Source of the DNA: Acidimicrobiales bacterium | GTDB taxonomy: Bacteria > Actinomycetota > Acidimicrobiia > Acidimicrobiales > SZUA-35 | Reading direction: 5' to 3' | NCBI GenBank assembly: GCA_020630195.1 | Contig: JAHDBV010000007.1 | Span: 47,608 to 111,607, forward strand | DNA length: 64,000 bases | The notes under the pieces: model-generated | Told to the model about the DNA's origin: nothing | Databases searched by the model: none | Seen by the model: only the letters and a program-made list of their open reading frames with translations | Shown: positions 16,236 through 24,933 of the stretch, one piece after another | Layout of the letters: every line of letters begins with the position of its first letter | Position numbering within the stretch: the first letter of the stretch is position 1 | Program-made: the position numbers and the translations under genes

Positions 16236-17384
16236 GTGCGACGCCACCTCCTGGTGACCAACGACTACCCGCCGAAGATCGGCGGGATCCAGACCTACCT
16301 CTGGGATCTCTGGCGTCGACTCCCAGCCGACGACGTGCGGGTGCTCACCACGCCCCATCGTGACGCCGCGGCCTTCGATGCCGCCGCGCCGCATCGGATC
16401 GATCGGGCCGTCGAACCCTGGCTCGGGCCGTGGCCCTGGCTCGTGCCCCGCATCGATCGCATCGCCGCCGACCACGACGCCGAACTCGTCGTGCTCGACC
16501 CGGCCGTGCCGCTCGGCATGGTCGGCCCCTCGCTCGACCGGCCCATCGCCGTCGTGCTCCACGGGGCCGAGGTCACGATCCCCGGTCGGATCCCGGGCCT
16601 CGCGCCGATGCTGCGACGGGTGCTGCGGCGCTCGTCGTTGTGGATCGCGGCGGGCGGATACCCGCTGGACGAAGCCCGGCGCTGCGCCGGGGTCCATCGA
16701 CCGTCCGTCGTCGTCCCACCCGGGGTCGACCACACCCGGTTCCGCCCGCCGAGCCACGACGAACGGCTCGCCTGGCGGGCCGAGTTCGGGTTCGCCGACG
16801 ACGACGTCGTGATCGCCTCGGTCAACCGTCTCGTGCCCCGCAAGGGCATGCACGTCGTGATCGACGCAGTGCATCGACTCGCCGCCGAGCACCCCGGCCT
16901 GCGGGCCGTGCTCGGCGGTTCGGGTCGTGAGCTCGAGCGACTCCGGCGGCGGGCGGGGGAGGGCCCGGGGCGTGTCGAGTTGCCGGGCCGCCTCGACGAC
17001 GACGCCGTCGTCCGGCTCTACGGCGCCGCCGACCTGATGGTGATGCCGTGCTCGAGCCGCTGGGGCGGACTCGAACAGGAGGGATTCGGCATCGTGTTCC
17101 TCGAAGGGGCGGCCTGTGGGCTCCCGACCGTCGCGGGACGCTCGGGCGGCGCCCACGAGGCGGTCGCCCACGACGAGACCGGCCTGATCGTGGACGACCC
17201 GACCGACGTGGGTGCCGTCGCCGCCGCCATCGAGCAGCTGGTCGTCGACCCCGAACGCCGACGGCGCCTCGGCGAGGCCGGTCGGCGGCGGGTGCTCGCG
17301 GAGTTCGATCAGGACGACCTCGCCGCCCGCCTCGGCCGGGCGATCGACGAGGTCGTGCTCCCCCCGGCGGGGGTGGGCTCGTGA
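16236..17384 (+). CDS. GT4 glycosyltransferase, PimB'-like mannosyltransferase
   Basis: The 382-residue GT-B protein starts LLVTNDYPPKIGGIQTYL, the donor-fold signature of PimB' and relatives. It has the retaining-GT4 motif QEGFGIVFLEGAACGLPTV. In mycobacteria PimB' adds the second mannose to phosphatidylinositol mannosides using GDP-mannose. The substrate here is inferred from similarity and context. The genes after it (membrane protein, SRPBCC protein) resemble the neighbourhood of mycobacterial pimB' as I recall it. The start is GTG, with a weak CAGACT element six bases upstream. Confidence 0.85.
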   Translation: MRRHLLVTNDYPPKIGGIQTYLWDLWRRLPADDVRVLTTPHRDAAAFDAAAPHRIDRAVEPWLGPWPWLVPRIDRIAADHDAELVVLDPAVPLGMVGPSLDRPIAVVLHGAEVTIPGRIPGLAPMLRRVLRRSSLWIAAGGYPLDEARRCAGVHRPSVVVPPGVDHTRFRPPSHDERLAWRAEFGFADDDVVIASVNRLVPRKGMHVVIDAVHRLAAEHPGLRAVLGGSGRELERLRRRAGEGPGRVELPGRLDDDAVVRLYGAADLMVMPCSSRWGGLEQEGFGIVFLEGAACGLPTVAGRSGGAHEAVAHDETGLIVDDPTDVGAVAAAIEQLVVDPERRRRLGEAGRRRVLAEFDQDDLAARLGRAIDEVVLPPAGVGS

Positions 17385-17857
17385 ACGACGGACCGATCGA
17401 CGTCGCCGACACCGAGGAAGACGCCGCGGCCGTGCCGGCCGGGCGCGGATGGTTGCGGCTCGACCTGGTCGTGACGGTCGTCGCCGTGCTCGCCACGGCG
17501 GCGGCCGTCATCGTGCCGGCCAGCCGATGGGCGCTCGTCGGGGTGTCGGTCTTCGCGTTCGTCGCCGGCTCGGCACTGCTCGCCGGCGGGGTCGCCGTGG
17601 GGTCGAGCCGGAGTCGATTCGAGCGGGTGACCCTCGGCGGCCTGCTCCTCGCCGCCCCACCACACCTCGACGGTCGACTCCGACGGCCGCTGCGTCTCCT
17701 CGCCACGATCCAGACGGTCGTCGGTGTCGCCGCGGCGGTCGCCCGACCGTTCACCACGGTCGTGTTCGCCGTCCTCGTCCCCATGTTCGGGCTCGGGGTG
17801 ATGGCCTGGCTCGGTGGCCGCCACGGTCGCTTCGACCCGATCGACGACGCCCGATAG
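17381..17857 (+). CDS. Small integral membrane protein
   Basis: This 158-residue protein has an acidic N terminus and four hydrophobic segments in two pairs (about 27-47, 50-72, 106-122 and 124-144). It overlaps the glycosyltransferase by four bases (GTGA), so it is translationally coupled to it. A membrane partner of the mannosyltransferase is a reasonable guess from position only; no catalytic motif is seen. Confidence 0.7.
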   Translation: MNDGPIDVADTEEDAAAVPAGRGWLRLDLVVTVVAVLATAAAVIVPASRWALVGVSVFAFVAGSALLAGGVAVGSSRSRFERVTLGGLLLAAPPHLDGRLRRPLRLLATIQTVVGVAAAVARPFTTVVFAVLVPMFGLGVMAWLGGRHGRFDPIDDAR

Positions 17858-17860
17858 GGT
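17855..17860 (+). promoter_or_regulatory. -10 element of the SRPBCC gene
   Basis: TAGGGT, eight bases before the GTG. Its first three bases are also the stop codon of the preceding membrane protein gene. Confidence 0.45.
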
Positions 17861-17868
17861 TCGCCGCC

Positions 17869-18345
17869 GTGTCCGTGGAGCTCCCCGACGAATACACCCA
17901 GGTGACCACGACGGTGTTCGCCGGTCCCGATGCCTGCCACGCCGTGGCGATCGACCTCCCGTCGTACCCGCAGTGGGCCGAGGGGATCTCGGCGGTCGAG
18001 GTGCTCGATCAGGATGCCGATGGTCGCCCGACCCGTGCCCGCTTCGTGGCCGAGGCGGTCGGCCGACGGACCGAATACACCCTGGTCTACGACCACTCGG
18101 CGGCGCCGACGGGGGTGTCCTGGCGCCAGGAGCGCGGCGACATCACCCGACGCCTCGACGGGACCTACCGGTTCCGGCCCACGGGTGAGACGACGGCCGA
18201 CGGCACGGGGATCACCGAGGTGACCTACGAGCTGGCCATCGACCTCGCGCTGCCCCTGCCCGGATTCGTGAAGCGCCGGGTCGAGACCAAGATCGTGCAC
18301 GCCGCGCTCGAGGGGTTCTGCCGGGAGATCGCCCGCCGGAGCTGA
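17869..18345 (+). CDS. SRPBCC (polyketide cyclase/START-like) protein
   Basis: This 158-residue protein has the helix-grip pattern of the SRPBCC family: ...AIDLPSYPQWAEGISAVEVL near the N terminus and a C-terminal helix ending VKRRVETKIVHAALEGFCREI. The fold binds hydrophobic ligands such as lipids, but the ligand is unknown. A -10 element, TAGGGT, overlaps the stop codon of the preceding gene and ends eight bases before the GTG, so it may be transcribed on its own as well as with pimB'. Confidence 0.82.
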   Translation: MSVELPDEYTQVTTTVFAGPDACHAVAIDLPSYPQWAEGISAVEVLDQDADGRPTRARFVAEAVGRRTEYTLVYDHSAAPTGVSWRQERGDITRRLDGTYRFRPTGETTADGTGITEVTYELAIDLALPLPGFVKRRVETKIVHAALEGFCREIARRS

Positions 18346-18350
18346 GGATC

Positions 18351-18377
18351 GGGACCGAAGTCCCGGACGTCGGGACT
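18351..18377. promoter_or_regulatory. GGGAC/GTCCC inverted-repeat box upstream of the SMC-like gene
   Basis: GGGACCGAAGTCCC (18351-18364) is a palindrome resembling DosR-type boxes (GGGACTWWAGTCCC). It runs into a second inverted repeat, AGTCCCG-N5-CGGGACT (18359-18377). It sits about 35-60 bases before the ATG, where an activator would bind. The link to a DosR-like regulator is inferred. Confidence 0.4.
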
Positions 18378-18411
18378 CGGGCACGGCCGGGCTGGTACCG
18401 ATGACCTCCGC

Positions 18412-20076
18412 ATGCGAATGCTGCGGCTCGACCTCGAACACGGACGGGGGTCGATCGACCTCCACCCGTTCCTGACGGTCGTCAGCGGACTCGACGACGA
18501 GGCCCGTGACGTGGTGCTGACCGCGTTGCGGCGGCTCGCCTCGGGGCGACCCGGCGCCGTCTCCGGACTCGTCGAGGACGGTGGTCTCCTCCTCGAGGTC
18601 ACCGCCGAGCCCTCGCCGCTCGAGGACCCCGAGACCGACCCCACCCTCGACTTCGACCGGCCCATGGCGGCCGGGGAGGTCCGCGCCGCCCTCCAGGCCG
18701 CTCTCGATCAGGCCCACCGCCGCGCCCAGATCGACGCCGTTCGGGTCGAGGAAGCCCGCAACGAGCTCCGTCCCGGCATCGCCGCCGCACTCCGCCAGCT
18801 CGAGCTCGAGCTCGCCCGTTCCCGCTCGGTCGACCCGGCCTCGGACCGGATCCTGCTCGAGATCGAGGCCGCGCTCGCCGAACTCCGGTCCGTGCCCGCG
18901 CTGCTCGAGACCCCCGACCCGGATGTCGAGGCGCTGCGTACCAGCTGGCGGGCGTTCGAGTCCCGCCATCGTGAGGTCGCCGACCATCTCGTCGGTCTCG
19001 ACCGGCGCCAGCGCGAGGCCGATCAGGAACTGCTCGACGCCCGCGCCGAGTTGACCCGAGCCGAGAACGACGCGGCGCCGCTCCTGCTCGACCCCGACGA
19101 CGAGGCCCGGCTCGAGGAGCTCGCCAATCGTCCGATCGCGTCGGGCCGGCTCAACTTCCGGGCCAAGCCTCCCCGCACCCCCGAAGAGGAAGCCGAGCTC
19201 GCCGAGCTCCTCGCCGCGGTCGACCAGCCAACCTACTCGGCCTACGTGATGTACCGGCTCCGTCCGACACCCCGCGGCGACGCCGCCGCCATGCTCGATC
19301 AGGCCCGGGCGAAGGTGATGATGGCGACCGAGTCGGCCGCGGCGGTCGCCCGCACGATCGCCTCCGACCCGATCCGGGTCGAGCTCGACGACCTGCGGCG
19401 GGATCTCGACGCATCGGCCCGACTCGTGATGGGTCCGGTGTTGCCGGCCGACCTCGGTGCCGCCATCGATCGGCTCGTGATCACCGAGCGCAACCCCGAC
19501 CACGACGCCCGGCTCGCGGACGTGCGCGAGGCGCTGGCGGCCAACGAGGTCGACGTCCCCGACGAGATCGGCGCGGATCTGCTCGCCGGATGGGTCGAGA
19601 GCTGGTGCCGGCAACGCCGGGCCGAGCTCGAGGGTTGGACGCTCGACGCCGACGAGCTCGCCGCACTCGAGGCCGAGGTCGCCCGCACCCGCACCATCCT
19701 CGACCGGCACGAGTCGGCGTTGCTCCGCATCGACCGACTCGAGGACGACGCCACCCGCTCCCTCACGGCGTTCCGGCGGGCCGAAGCCGAACTCGATGCC
19801 TCCGAGCGGGGCCCGGTCACCGGCCTGGCCGACGCACTCGTCCGCCTCCGGGCCCGTCTCGACGAGAGTCGTGGCGAGTCCCGGCCGACACCGCTCGTCA
19901 TCACCTCCGAGTTCGGCGAGCTCGCCGACGTCGAGATCCAGGACCTGCTCGACGTCCTGGTCGAGACGGCGACGAGCCGTCAGGTGATCCTCGTGAGCGA
20001 CCATCCCGTCGCACGGGCGTGGACCGCCGACGCCGGCCTCAGCCGAGCGATCCTCAGCCGGGTCAAGGTGGCCTGA
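18412..20076 (+). CDS. Degenerate SMC/RecF-like coiled-coil protein lacking a Walker A motif
   Basis: The 554-residue protein has the layout of a small SMC or RecN-type ATPase. The N-terminal strand-loop-helix reads MLRLDLEHGRGSIDLHPF then LTVVSGLDDEARDVVLTALR, where a nucleotide-binding GxxGxGKS loop is expected but has no lysine. Long heptad-rich helices fill about 85-470. The C terminus is Walker B/H-loop-like: PLVITSEFGEL, a DLLDVLVE helix, then QVILVSDHPVARAW. The usual acidic pair of Walker B is reduced to S-E. It may be a structural or regulatory pseudo-ATPase. It sits between the PimB' group and a ROK kinase, with an inverted-repeat box upstream. Function unknown. Confidence 0.6.
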   Translation: MRMLRLDLEHGRGSIDLHPFLTVVSGLDDEARDVVLTALRRLASGRPGAVSGLVEDGGLLLEVTAEPSPLEDPETDPTLDFDRPMAAGEVRAALQAALDQAHRRAQIDAVRVEEARNELRPGIAAALRQLELELARSRSVDPASDRILLEIEAALAELRSVPALLETPDPDVEALRTSWRAFESRHREVADHLVGLDRRQREADQELLDARAELTRAENDAAPLLLDPDDEARLEELANRPIASGRLNFRAKPPRTPEEEAELAELLAAVDQPTYSAYVMYRLRPTPRGDAAAMLDQARAKVMMATESAAAVARTIASDPIRVELDDLRRDLDASARLVMGPVLPADLGAAIDRLVITERNPDHDARLADVREALAANEVDVPDEIGADLLAGWVESWCRQRRAELEGWTLDADELAALEAEVARTRTILDRHESALLRIDRLEDDATRSLTAFRRAEAELDASERGPVTGLADALVRLRARLDESRGESRPTPLVITSEFGELADVEIQDLLDVLVETATSRQVILVSDHPVARAWTADAGLSRAILSRVKVA

Positions 20077-20104
20077 GGCCGAGACAGCGGCCGGCGGGAG
20101 TGTC

Positions 20105-20110
20105 TACGCT
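20105..20110 (+). promoter_or_regulatory. -10 element of the ROK glucokinase gene
   Basis: TACGCT, eight bases before the GTG start. Confidence 0.45.
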
Positions 20111-20118
20111 CCGGCCCC

Positions 20119-21084
20119 GTGGAATCCGCACGGCGTTACATCGGGATCGACGTCGGGGGCACCAAGGTGCTCGGCGTCGTCTGTGATCCGACCACCGGGG
20201 AGATCGAGGCGCGAGCACGCGAGGCGACGCCGAAGCACGACCCGTCGCTCGTGCCGGAGGCGATCGTCAGCGTCGCCCGACAGCTGATCGAGGAGACGGG
20301 TGCGCCGGTCGCGATCGGCTGCGGCATCCCCGGCCTGGTCGACCATCAGGGGGTGTTGCGGTACGGCCCCAACGTGCAGGGCGTGCTCAACCTCGACATC
20401 GCCGGCCGGCTCCGCCGGGAGTTCAACATCCCCGCCGTGGCCGAGAACGACGCCTCGTGTGCCGCCCTCGCCGAGCACCGCCTCGGTGCGGCGAAGGGGC
20501 ACGATCACGTCGTGCTGGTCACCCAGGGGACCGGGATCGGTGGTGCGCTGATCATCGCGGGCCGGCTCGTCCGGGGCGCCAACGGCTTCGCCGGCGAGCC
20601 CGGCCACATGCTGGTCGACCGCTCCGGGCCCACCTGTGCGTGCGGCCAGAAGGGGTGCTGGGAGGCGGTCGCCTCGGGCACGGGACTCGCGAACCTCGCC
20701 CGGGTCATCGTGACCGAGGGGCGGGGGCAGCGCATCGTCGACATCGCCGGCGGCGAGCCGGGGCTGATCCGCGGCGAGCACGTCGCCGCGGCCCACGCCG
20801 AAGGAGACAAGGACGCCGTCGAGGTCCTCGACCGATTCGCCACCTGGGTCGCCCAGGGCATCGCGTCGCTCGTGGTGCTCCTCGACCCCGACCTCGTCGT
20901 GCTCGGCGGCGGCCTCACCTCGATCAACCAGAGCTTCATCGCCGAGGTCCGTGAGCGGCTCCCCGGTGCGACGATGGGAGGCGAGCATCGGCCACGGGTT
21001 CCCGTGGTGCCCGCGCAACTCGGCCCCGAAGCGGGCGCCATCGGCGCAGCATTGAACGCTCGCACACTCTTCCGGAGTGAGTGA
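20119..21084 (+). CDS. ROK-family glucokinase-like sugar kinase
   Basis: The 321-residue protein has the ATP-binding GIDVGGTK motif and the ROK zinc motif C173-x-C175-G-x2-G-C180-W-E. Sugar-contact motifs are AENDASC and GEPGHM. It has no helix-turn-helix domain, so it is a kinase rather than a ROK repressor; glucose (ATP to glucose 6-phosphate) is the likeliest substrate. The GTG start is supported by TACGCT ending eight bases upstream. Confidence 0.88.
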   Translation: MESARRYIGIDVGGTKVLGVVCDPTTGEIEARAREATPKHDPSLVPEAIVSVARQLIEETGAPVAIGCGIPGLVDHQGVLRYGPNVQGVLNLDIAGRLRREFNIPAVAENDASCAALAEHRLGAAKGHDHVVLVTQGTGIGGALIIAGRLVRGANGFAGEPGHMLVDRSGPTCACGQKGCWEAVASGTGLANLARVIVTEGRGQRIVDIAGGEPGLIRGEHVAAAHAEGDKDAVEVLDRFATWVAQGIASLVVLLDPDLVVLGGGLTSINQSFIAEVRERLPGATMGGEHRPRVPVVPAQLGPEAGAIGAALNARTLFRSE

Positions 21085-21145
21085 ACGCAACATCGTTGCG
21101 ACAGGGCGTGACGGAAACCTCCCCGAACTCGACGGGTGCGGGGCC

Positions 21146-21151
21146 TAGCCT
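21146..21151 (+). promoter_or_regulatory. -10 element of the aminotransferase gene
   Basis: TAGCCT, eight bases before the ATG. Confidence 0.45.
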
Positions 21152-21159
21152 CTCGCCCC

Positions 21160-22341
21160 ATGGACTTCCGCCGGATCAATCATCTGCCGCCCTACGTGCT
21201 GGCGATCATCAACGATCTGAAGATGGAAGCCCGCCGAGCGGGCAAGGACGTGATCGACTTCGGCTTCGGCAACCCCGATCTGCCGTCGCCCGACGTGGCG
21301 GTCGACAAGCTCGTCGAGGCCGCCACGAAGAACCGCAACCACCGCTACTCGGCGTCGAAGGGCATCCCGAAGCTGCGTCAGGCCGCCGCCGACCACTACA
21401 AGCGCCGGTTCGACGTCGACCTCGACCCCGAGACCGAGGTGCTGAACGTGATCGGCGCCAAGGAGGGGTTCACCCACCTGATGTGGGTGCTGCTCCAGCC
21501 CGGCGACGCCTGCCTCGTGCCCGCCCCCTCGTACCCGATCCACATCTGGGGTCCGATCTTCGCCGGTGCCCAGATCCGCGAGGTGCCCCTCGCCGAGGGT
21601 GACGAGTTCATCCAGAACCTCGAGAAGGCGTGGGAGTACTCCTGGCCCAAGCCCCGCACGCTCGTCATCTCGTTCCCGCACAACCCCACGACGGTCTGTG
21701 TCGACCTCGACTTCTTCGCCCGGGTGATCGACTTCGCCAAGGAACGGGACATGATCGTCGTGCACGACAACGCCTACGCCGACCTCGGCTTCGACGGCTA
21801 TCAGCCGCCCTCGATCCTCCAGGTCCCCGGTGCGAAGGAGAACTGCGTCGAGCTCTACTCGATGACGAAGTCGTTCTCGATGGCCGGTTGGCGGGTGGCG
21901 TTCCTGATGGGCAACCCCGAGGTCGTCGGTGCACTCGCCAAGCTCAAGTCGTACCTCGACTACGGCACGTTCCAGCCCATCCAGATCGCCGCGACCGTGA
22001 CCCTCAACGAGGCCACCGACCATCCGGCCGAGGTCAACGCCATCTACCAGTCCCGGCGCGACTGCCTCGTGGAGGGGCTGAACCGGATCGGCTGGGAGAT
22101 CGAGAAGCCCAAGGGCACGATGTTCGTGTGGGCGCCGATCCCGCCGGAGTACGCCGACATGAACTCCGTCGAGTTCGCCTCCTTCCTGGTGAAGGAGGCC
22201 GAGGTCGCCTGCTCACCCGGTTCGGGCTTCGGTCCGGGCGGTGAGGGCCACGTGCGGTTCGCACTCATCGAGAACGAGCAGCGCACCAACCAGGCCATCC
22301 GGAACCTGCGCAAGGCGCTCACCCGCCTCGACGGCGAGTGA
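21160..22341 (+). CDS. Class I PLP-dependent aminotransferase (alanine transaminase AlaC-like)
   Basis: The 393-residue fold-type I aminotransferase has [12 protein letters not shown] near the N terminus, [23 protein letters not shown], and the Schiff-base lysine K237 in [12 protein letters not shown]. These match the AlaC/glutamate-pyruvate aminotransferase group, which makes alanine from pyruvate and glutamate; related members handle LL-diaminopimelate or branched-chain acids. The start is the ATG eight bases after TAGCCT. The next gene overlaps its stop. Confidence 0.87.
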   Translation: MDFRRINHLPPYVLAIINDLKMEARRAGKDVIDFGFGNPDLPSPDVAVDKLVEAATKNRNHRYSASKGIPKLRQAAADHYKRRFDVDLDPETEVLNVIGAKEGFTHLMWVLLQPGDACLVPAPSYPIHIWGPIFAGAQIREVPLAEGDEFIQNLEKAWEYSWPKPRTLVISFPHNPTTVCVDLDFFARVIDFAKERDMIVVHDNAYADLGFDGYQPPSILQVPGAKENCVELYSMTKSFSMAGWRVAFLMGNPEVVGALAKLKSYLDYGTFQPIQIAATVTLNEATDHPAEVNAIYQSRRDCLVEGLNRIGWEIEKPKGTMFVWAPIPPEYADMNSVEFASFLVKEAEVACSPGSGFGPGGEGHVRFALIENEQRTNQAIRNLRKALTRLDGE

Positions 22342-22904
22342 ACGGGGCGGCGCCGCCGGGCGAACTGCTCACGGCCCGCCTCCGGCTCCGACGCTGGCGA
22401 GACGAGGACCGGGCGCCGTTCGCCGCGCTCAACGCCGATCCCGAGGTGATGCGCCACTTCCCGGCGACCCTCGACCGGGCCGCGTCCGACGCCATGATCG
22501 ATCGGATCGAGGCCTCGTTCGACGAACGCGGGCTGGGGCTCTGGGCGGTCGAGTCGCTCGACGCCCCGGGATGCCTCGGCTTCGTCGGCCTGGCCGTGCC
22601 CCGTTGGGAGCTGCCGATCCACGTCGCGACCGACGAGGTGGTCGAGGTCGGATGGCGACTGGCCCGATCCTGCTGGGGGCTCGGGTTCGCCCCGGAGGCC
22701 GCCCGTGCCGTGCTCGACGACGGCTTCGCACGGTTGGAACTCGCGGAGATCGTGTCGTTCACCGTCACGGACAACGTGGCCTCCCGACGGGTGATGGAGA
22801 AGGTCGGGATGACCCGCGACCCCGGGGACGACTTCGACCATCCGGCGCTGCCGGAGGGGCACGAGCTGCGACGACACGTGCTGTATCGCCGGCTCCGTCC
22901 CTGA
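22338..22904 (+). CDS. GNAT N-acetyltransferase (RimJ/RimL-like)
   Basis: The 188-residue protein shows the RimJ/RimL pattern: [32 protein letters not shown] at the N terminus (the motif spans about residues 10-41), [24 protein letters not shown] as the acetyl-CoA loop, and [13 protein letters not shown] near the end. It transfers acetyl from acetyl-CoA to an amine, commonly a protein N terminus or small molecule; the acceptor is unknown. Its GTG overlaps the aminotransferase stop by four bases. Confidence 0.87.
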   Translation: MNGAAPPGELLTARLRLRRWRDEDRAPFAALNADPEVMRHFPATLDRAASDAMIDRIEASFDERGLGLWAVESLDAPGCLGFVGLAVPRWELPIHVATDEVVEVGWRLARSCWGLGFAPEAARAVLDDGFARLELAEIVSFTVTDNVASRRVMEKVGMTRDPGDDFDHPALPEGHELRRHVLYRRLRP

Positions 22905-22929
22905 GTGCGGCGGCTGCGGTCCACAGGGC

Positions 22930-22935
22930 TAGGTT
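22930..22935 (+). promoter_or_regulatory. -10 element of pyrC
   Basis: TAGGTT, seven bases before the GTG start. Confidence 0.5.
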
Positions 22936-22942
22936 CCGCTGC

Positions 22943-24007
22943 GTGAACGAGATCACCCTCGACATCGCCGCCCCCGACGACTGGCACGTGCACCTGCGGG
23001 ACGACGAGATGCTCGACGCCGTCGCGCCCTACACCGCGTCGACGTTCCGTCACGCCGTCGTCATGCCCAACCTGCGGCCGCCGGTGACCTCCACGGCCGC
23101 AGCCGCGGCCTACCGGGATCGGATCCTGGCCGCTGCCGGACCCGACGCCCGAGCCGACTTCACGCCGGTGATGGTGCTGTATCTGAACGACGACCTCGAC
23201 GTCGCCGACATGCTCGCGGGTGCCGCCGACGGGGTCGTGTTCGGAGCGAAGTACTACCCGGCCGGAGCCACGACGAACTCCGCGGCCGGCGGCTCGTCGC
23301 TCCTCGGCTTCCGGTCGACCCTCGAGGCGATGGCCGGCGCCGGCCTGCCGCTGCTCGTCCACGCCGAATCGACCGATCCCGGGATCGACCTGTTCGACCG
23401 CGAAGCACATTTCATCGAGCACCAACTGCTGCCGGTCGTCGAGGCGATCCCCGAACTCCGGGTCACGGTCGAGCACATCTCGACACGAGCCGGGCTCGAC
23501 ATCGTGCGGGAGCACGCCCAGGTGGGCGGGTCGATCACGCCGCACCATCTCACGTGTGATCGCACCGACCTGCTGGCCAACGGGATGCGCCCGCATCTCT
23601 ACTGCAAACCGGTCATCAACTCGGCGGAGGAGCGGATCGCGATCGCCGAGGCGGCCACCTCGGGCGATCCGTCGTTCTTCTACGGCACCGACTCGGCGCC
23701 GCACCCGCTGAGCGCCAAGGAGGCCGACAAGGTCGCCGCGGGCATCTTCAACGCCCCCTACGCCCTCGAGGTCGTGGCGGAGTTGTTCCACGAGCTCGGA
23801 GCACTCGACCAGCTCGAGGGCTTCGTCTCCCATCACGGCGCCGATCACTACGGCGTGGCGCGTGCCTCCGCCAAGGTCCGCCTGACCCGTCGGGCCGACG
23901 CCGACGTCGAGCCGACCGACGCCCTGTTCACCGCCGATGGCACCGAGGTCCGGATCTTCGGGGCCGAGGCTGCCGCTCGGTGGTCGTGGGAGCCGCTCGC
24001 CGACTGA
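22943..24007 (+). CDS. pyrC: Dihydroorotase, class II (E. coli PyrC type)
   Basis: The 354-residue amidohydrolase has the metal ligands DDWHVHLRD near the N terminus and the lysine expected to be carbamylated, K103 in FGAKYYPAG. Further motifs are HAES, VEHIS, TPHHL and GTDSAPH. It cyclises carbamoyl aspartate to dihydroorotate, the third step of pyrimidine synthesis. The length and motifs fit the short E. coli class, whereas many actinobacteria carry a longer class I enzyme inside a pyr operon; here it stands alone. TAGGTT ends seven bases before the GTG start. Confidence 0.93.
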   Translation: MNEITLDIAAPDDWHVHLRDDEMLDAVAPYTASTFRHAVVMPNLRPPVTSTAAAAAYRDRILAAAGPDARADFTPVMVLYLNDDLDVADMLAGAADGVVFGAKYYPAGATTNSAAGGSSLLGFRSTLEAMAGAGLPLLVHAESTDPGIDLFDREAHFIEHQLLPVVEAIPELRVTVEHISTRAGLDIVREHAQVGGSITPHHLTCDRTDLLANGMRPHLYCKPVINSAEERIAIAEAATSGDPSFFYGTDSAPHPLSAKEADKVAAGIFNAPYALEVVAELFHELGALDQLEGFVSHHGADHYGVARASAKVRLTRRADADVEPTDALFTADGTEVRIFGAEAAARWSWEPLAD

Positions 24008-24068
24008 GCCCTGAGCCGAGTGGCTTCGTGATGTCCGGCGCCCCGCGTCGGCCGCCGGCCGGCGCGTC

Positions 24069-24887
24069 TCAGCGGCGGTTCGTCGTCATCCAGTCGGTCG
24101 CGAACGCAACGAGATCGGCGATGACGTCGAGTCGGGACTCGGCGAGCCCGACCGTGCCGCGCCGACCTCGACCCGCTTCGTCGTAGGCCCGTCCGATCAG
24201 CGCGAAGTCCTCCTCGTCGAGTTCGAGATCGGACCACGTCCACCAGACCCGCTCGCCGTCGGTGTCGCTGATCGGGGCCGAGACCTCACCCCAGGTCTTC
24301 GACGGCCACGTGGCCCGGTGCTCGGCCAGATGGAGCGGGGTGCAGGAACCGTGGTCGACCCCGAGCAGCAGAGCCGAGGCCGCCGCAGCTTCCAGCCGAG
24401 CCAGCGGTGAGCCCTCACCGAAGCCGGGTGACAGCTCGTGCGGGATCATGAGGTCGGCCGCCCGCGGGCCGATCGCGACGAACGACAGCAGCGGATGGGC
24501 CGAGCGGATGGCGGCCGGATGGGAGCGGGCGCACTCGGGGACGGCACCCATACCCCGGGAGGGAGTGAGGGCGGGATCGAAGGCGGGCAGCTCGGCTCGC
24601 ACGGGGTCGACCCAGGCGGGCGGGACGGGCGGCTGCTCCCAGTGCGCGGGGTCGCTCAGGTGCGAGGTCTGGGTCGGGAACACGAGCGTGCCGGTGGGGC
24701 CGACGGTGTCGAGCAGGGCGAGCAGCACCGTCTGGGGGCCACCCGGGACCCATCCGAGCGCCCGCAGTGAGGTGTGCACACACAACACGTCACCCTCGGC
24801 GACGCCCAGCTCACGGAGGTCGGAGACGAGCCGGGCCCGGGTCACGGGCTCGGACGAGGCGGTGATCGCTGCAGCCTCCGAACTCAT
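24069..24887 (-). CDS. Aminoglycoside N(3)-acetyltransferase family protein
   Basis: The 272-residue protein matches the AAC(3)/YokD family: VCLVHTSLR-like DVLCVHTSLRALGWVPGG, GTLVFPTQTS, HPLLSFVAIGP and GVDHGSCTPLHLAEHRA, with the conserved catalytic histidine near the last motif. Family members acetylate the 3-amino group of aminoglycosides, but most chromosomal copies have unknown substrates. Nothing here marks it as mobile resistance. The ATG at 24887 is preferred over the GTG at 24890 because GAGACT ends six bases before it. Confidence 0.82.
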   Translation of the reverse strand: MSSEAAAITASSEPVTRARLVSDLRELGVAEGDVLCVHTSLRALGWVPGGPQTVLLALLDTVGPTGTLVFPTQTSHLSDPAHWEQPPVPPAWVDPVRAELPAFDPALTPSRGMGAVPECARSHPAAIRSAHPLLSFVAIGPRAADLMIPHELSPGFGEGSPLARLEAAAASALLLGVDHGSCTPLHLAEHRATWPSKTWGEVSAPISDTDGERVWWTWSDLELDEEDFALIGRAYDEAGRGRRGTVGLAESRLDVIADLVAFATDWMTTNRR

Positions 24888-24933
24888 CACCGGAGTCTCG
24901 CACGTCGCGTCGGTCGGCCCCGGCGCTCGCCGA

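Noticed and set aside
16822..20004. Very long minus-strand open frame (over 1,000 codons) across the SMC-like and PimB' region
   Set aside because: It runs antisense to several well-supported plus-strand genes and its composition is that of a GC-rich shadow frame, with no family motifs.
20119..21084. ROK protein as a xylose-type repressor
   Set aside because: There is no N-terminal helix-turn-helix; the protein starts directly with the kinase phosphate loop.
24069..24887. Aminoglycoside acetyltransferase as part of a resistance island
   Set aside because: There is no transposase, integron or composition change nearby, and such family members are common chromosomal genes.
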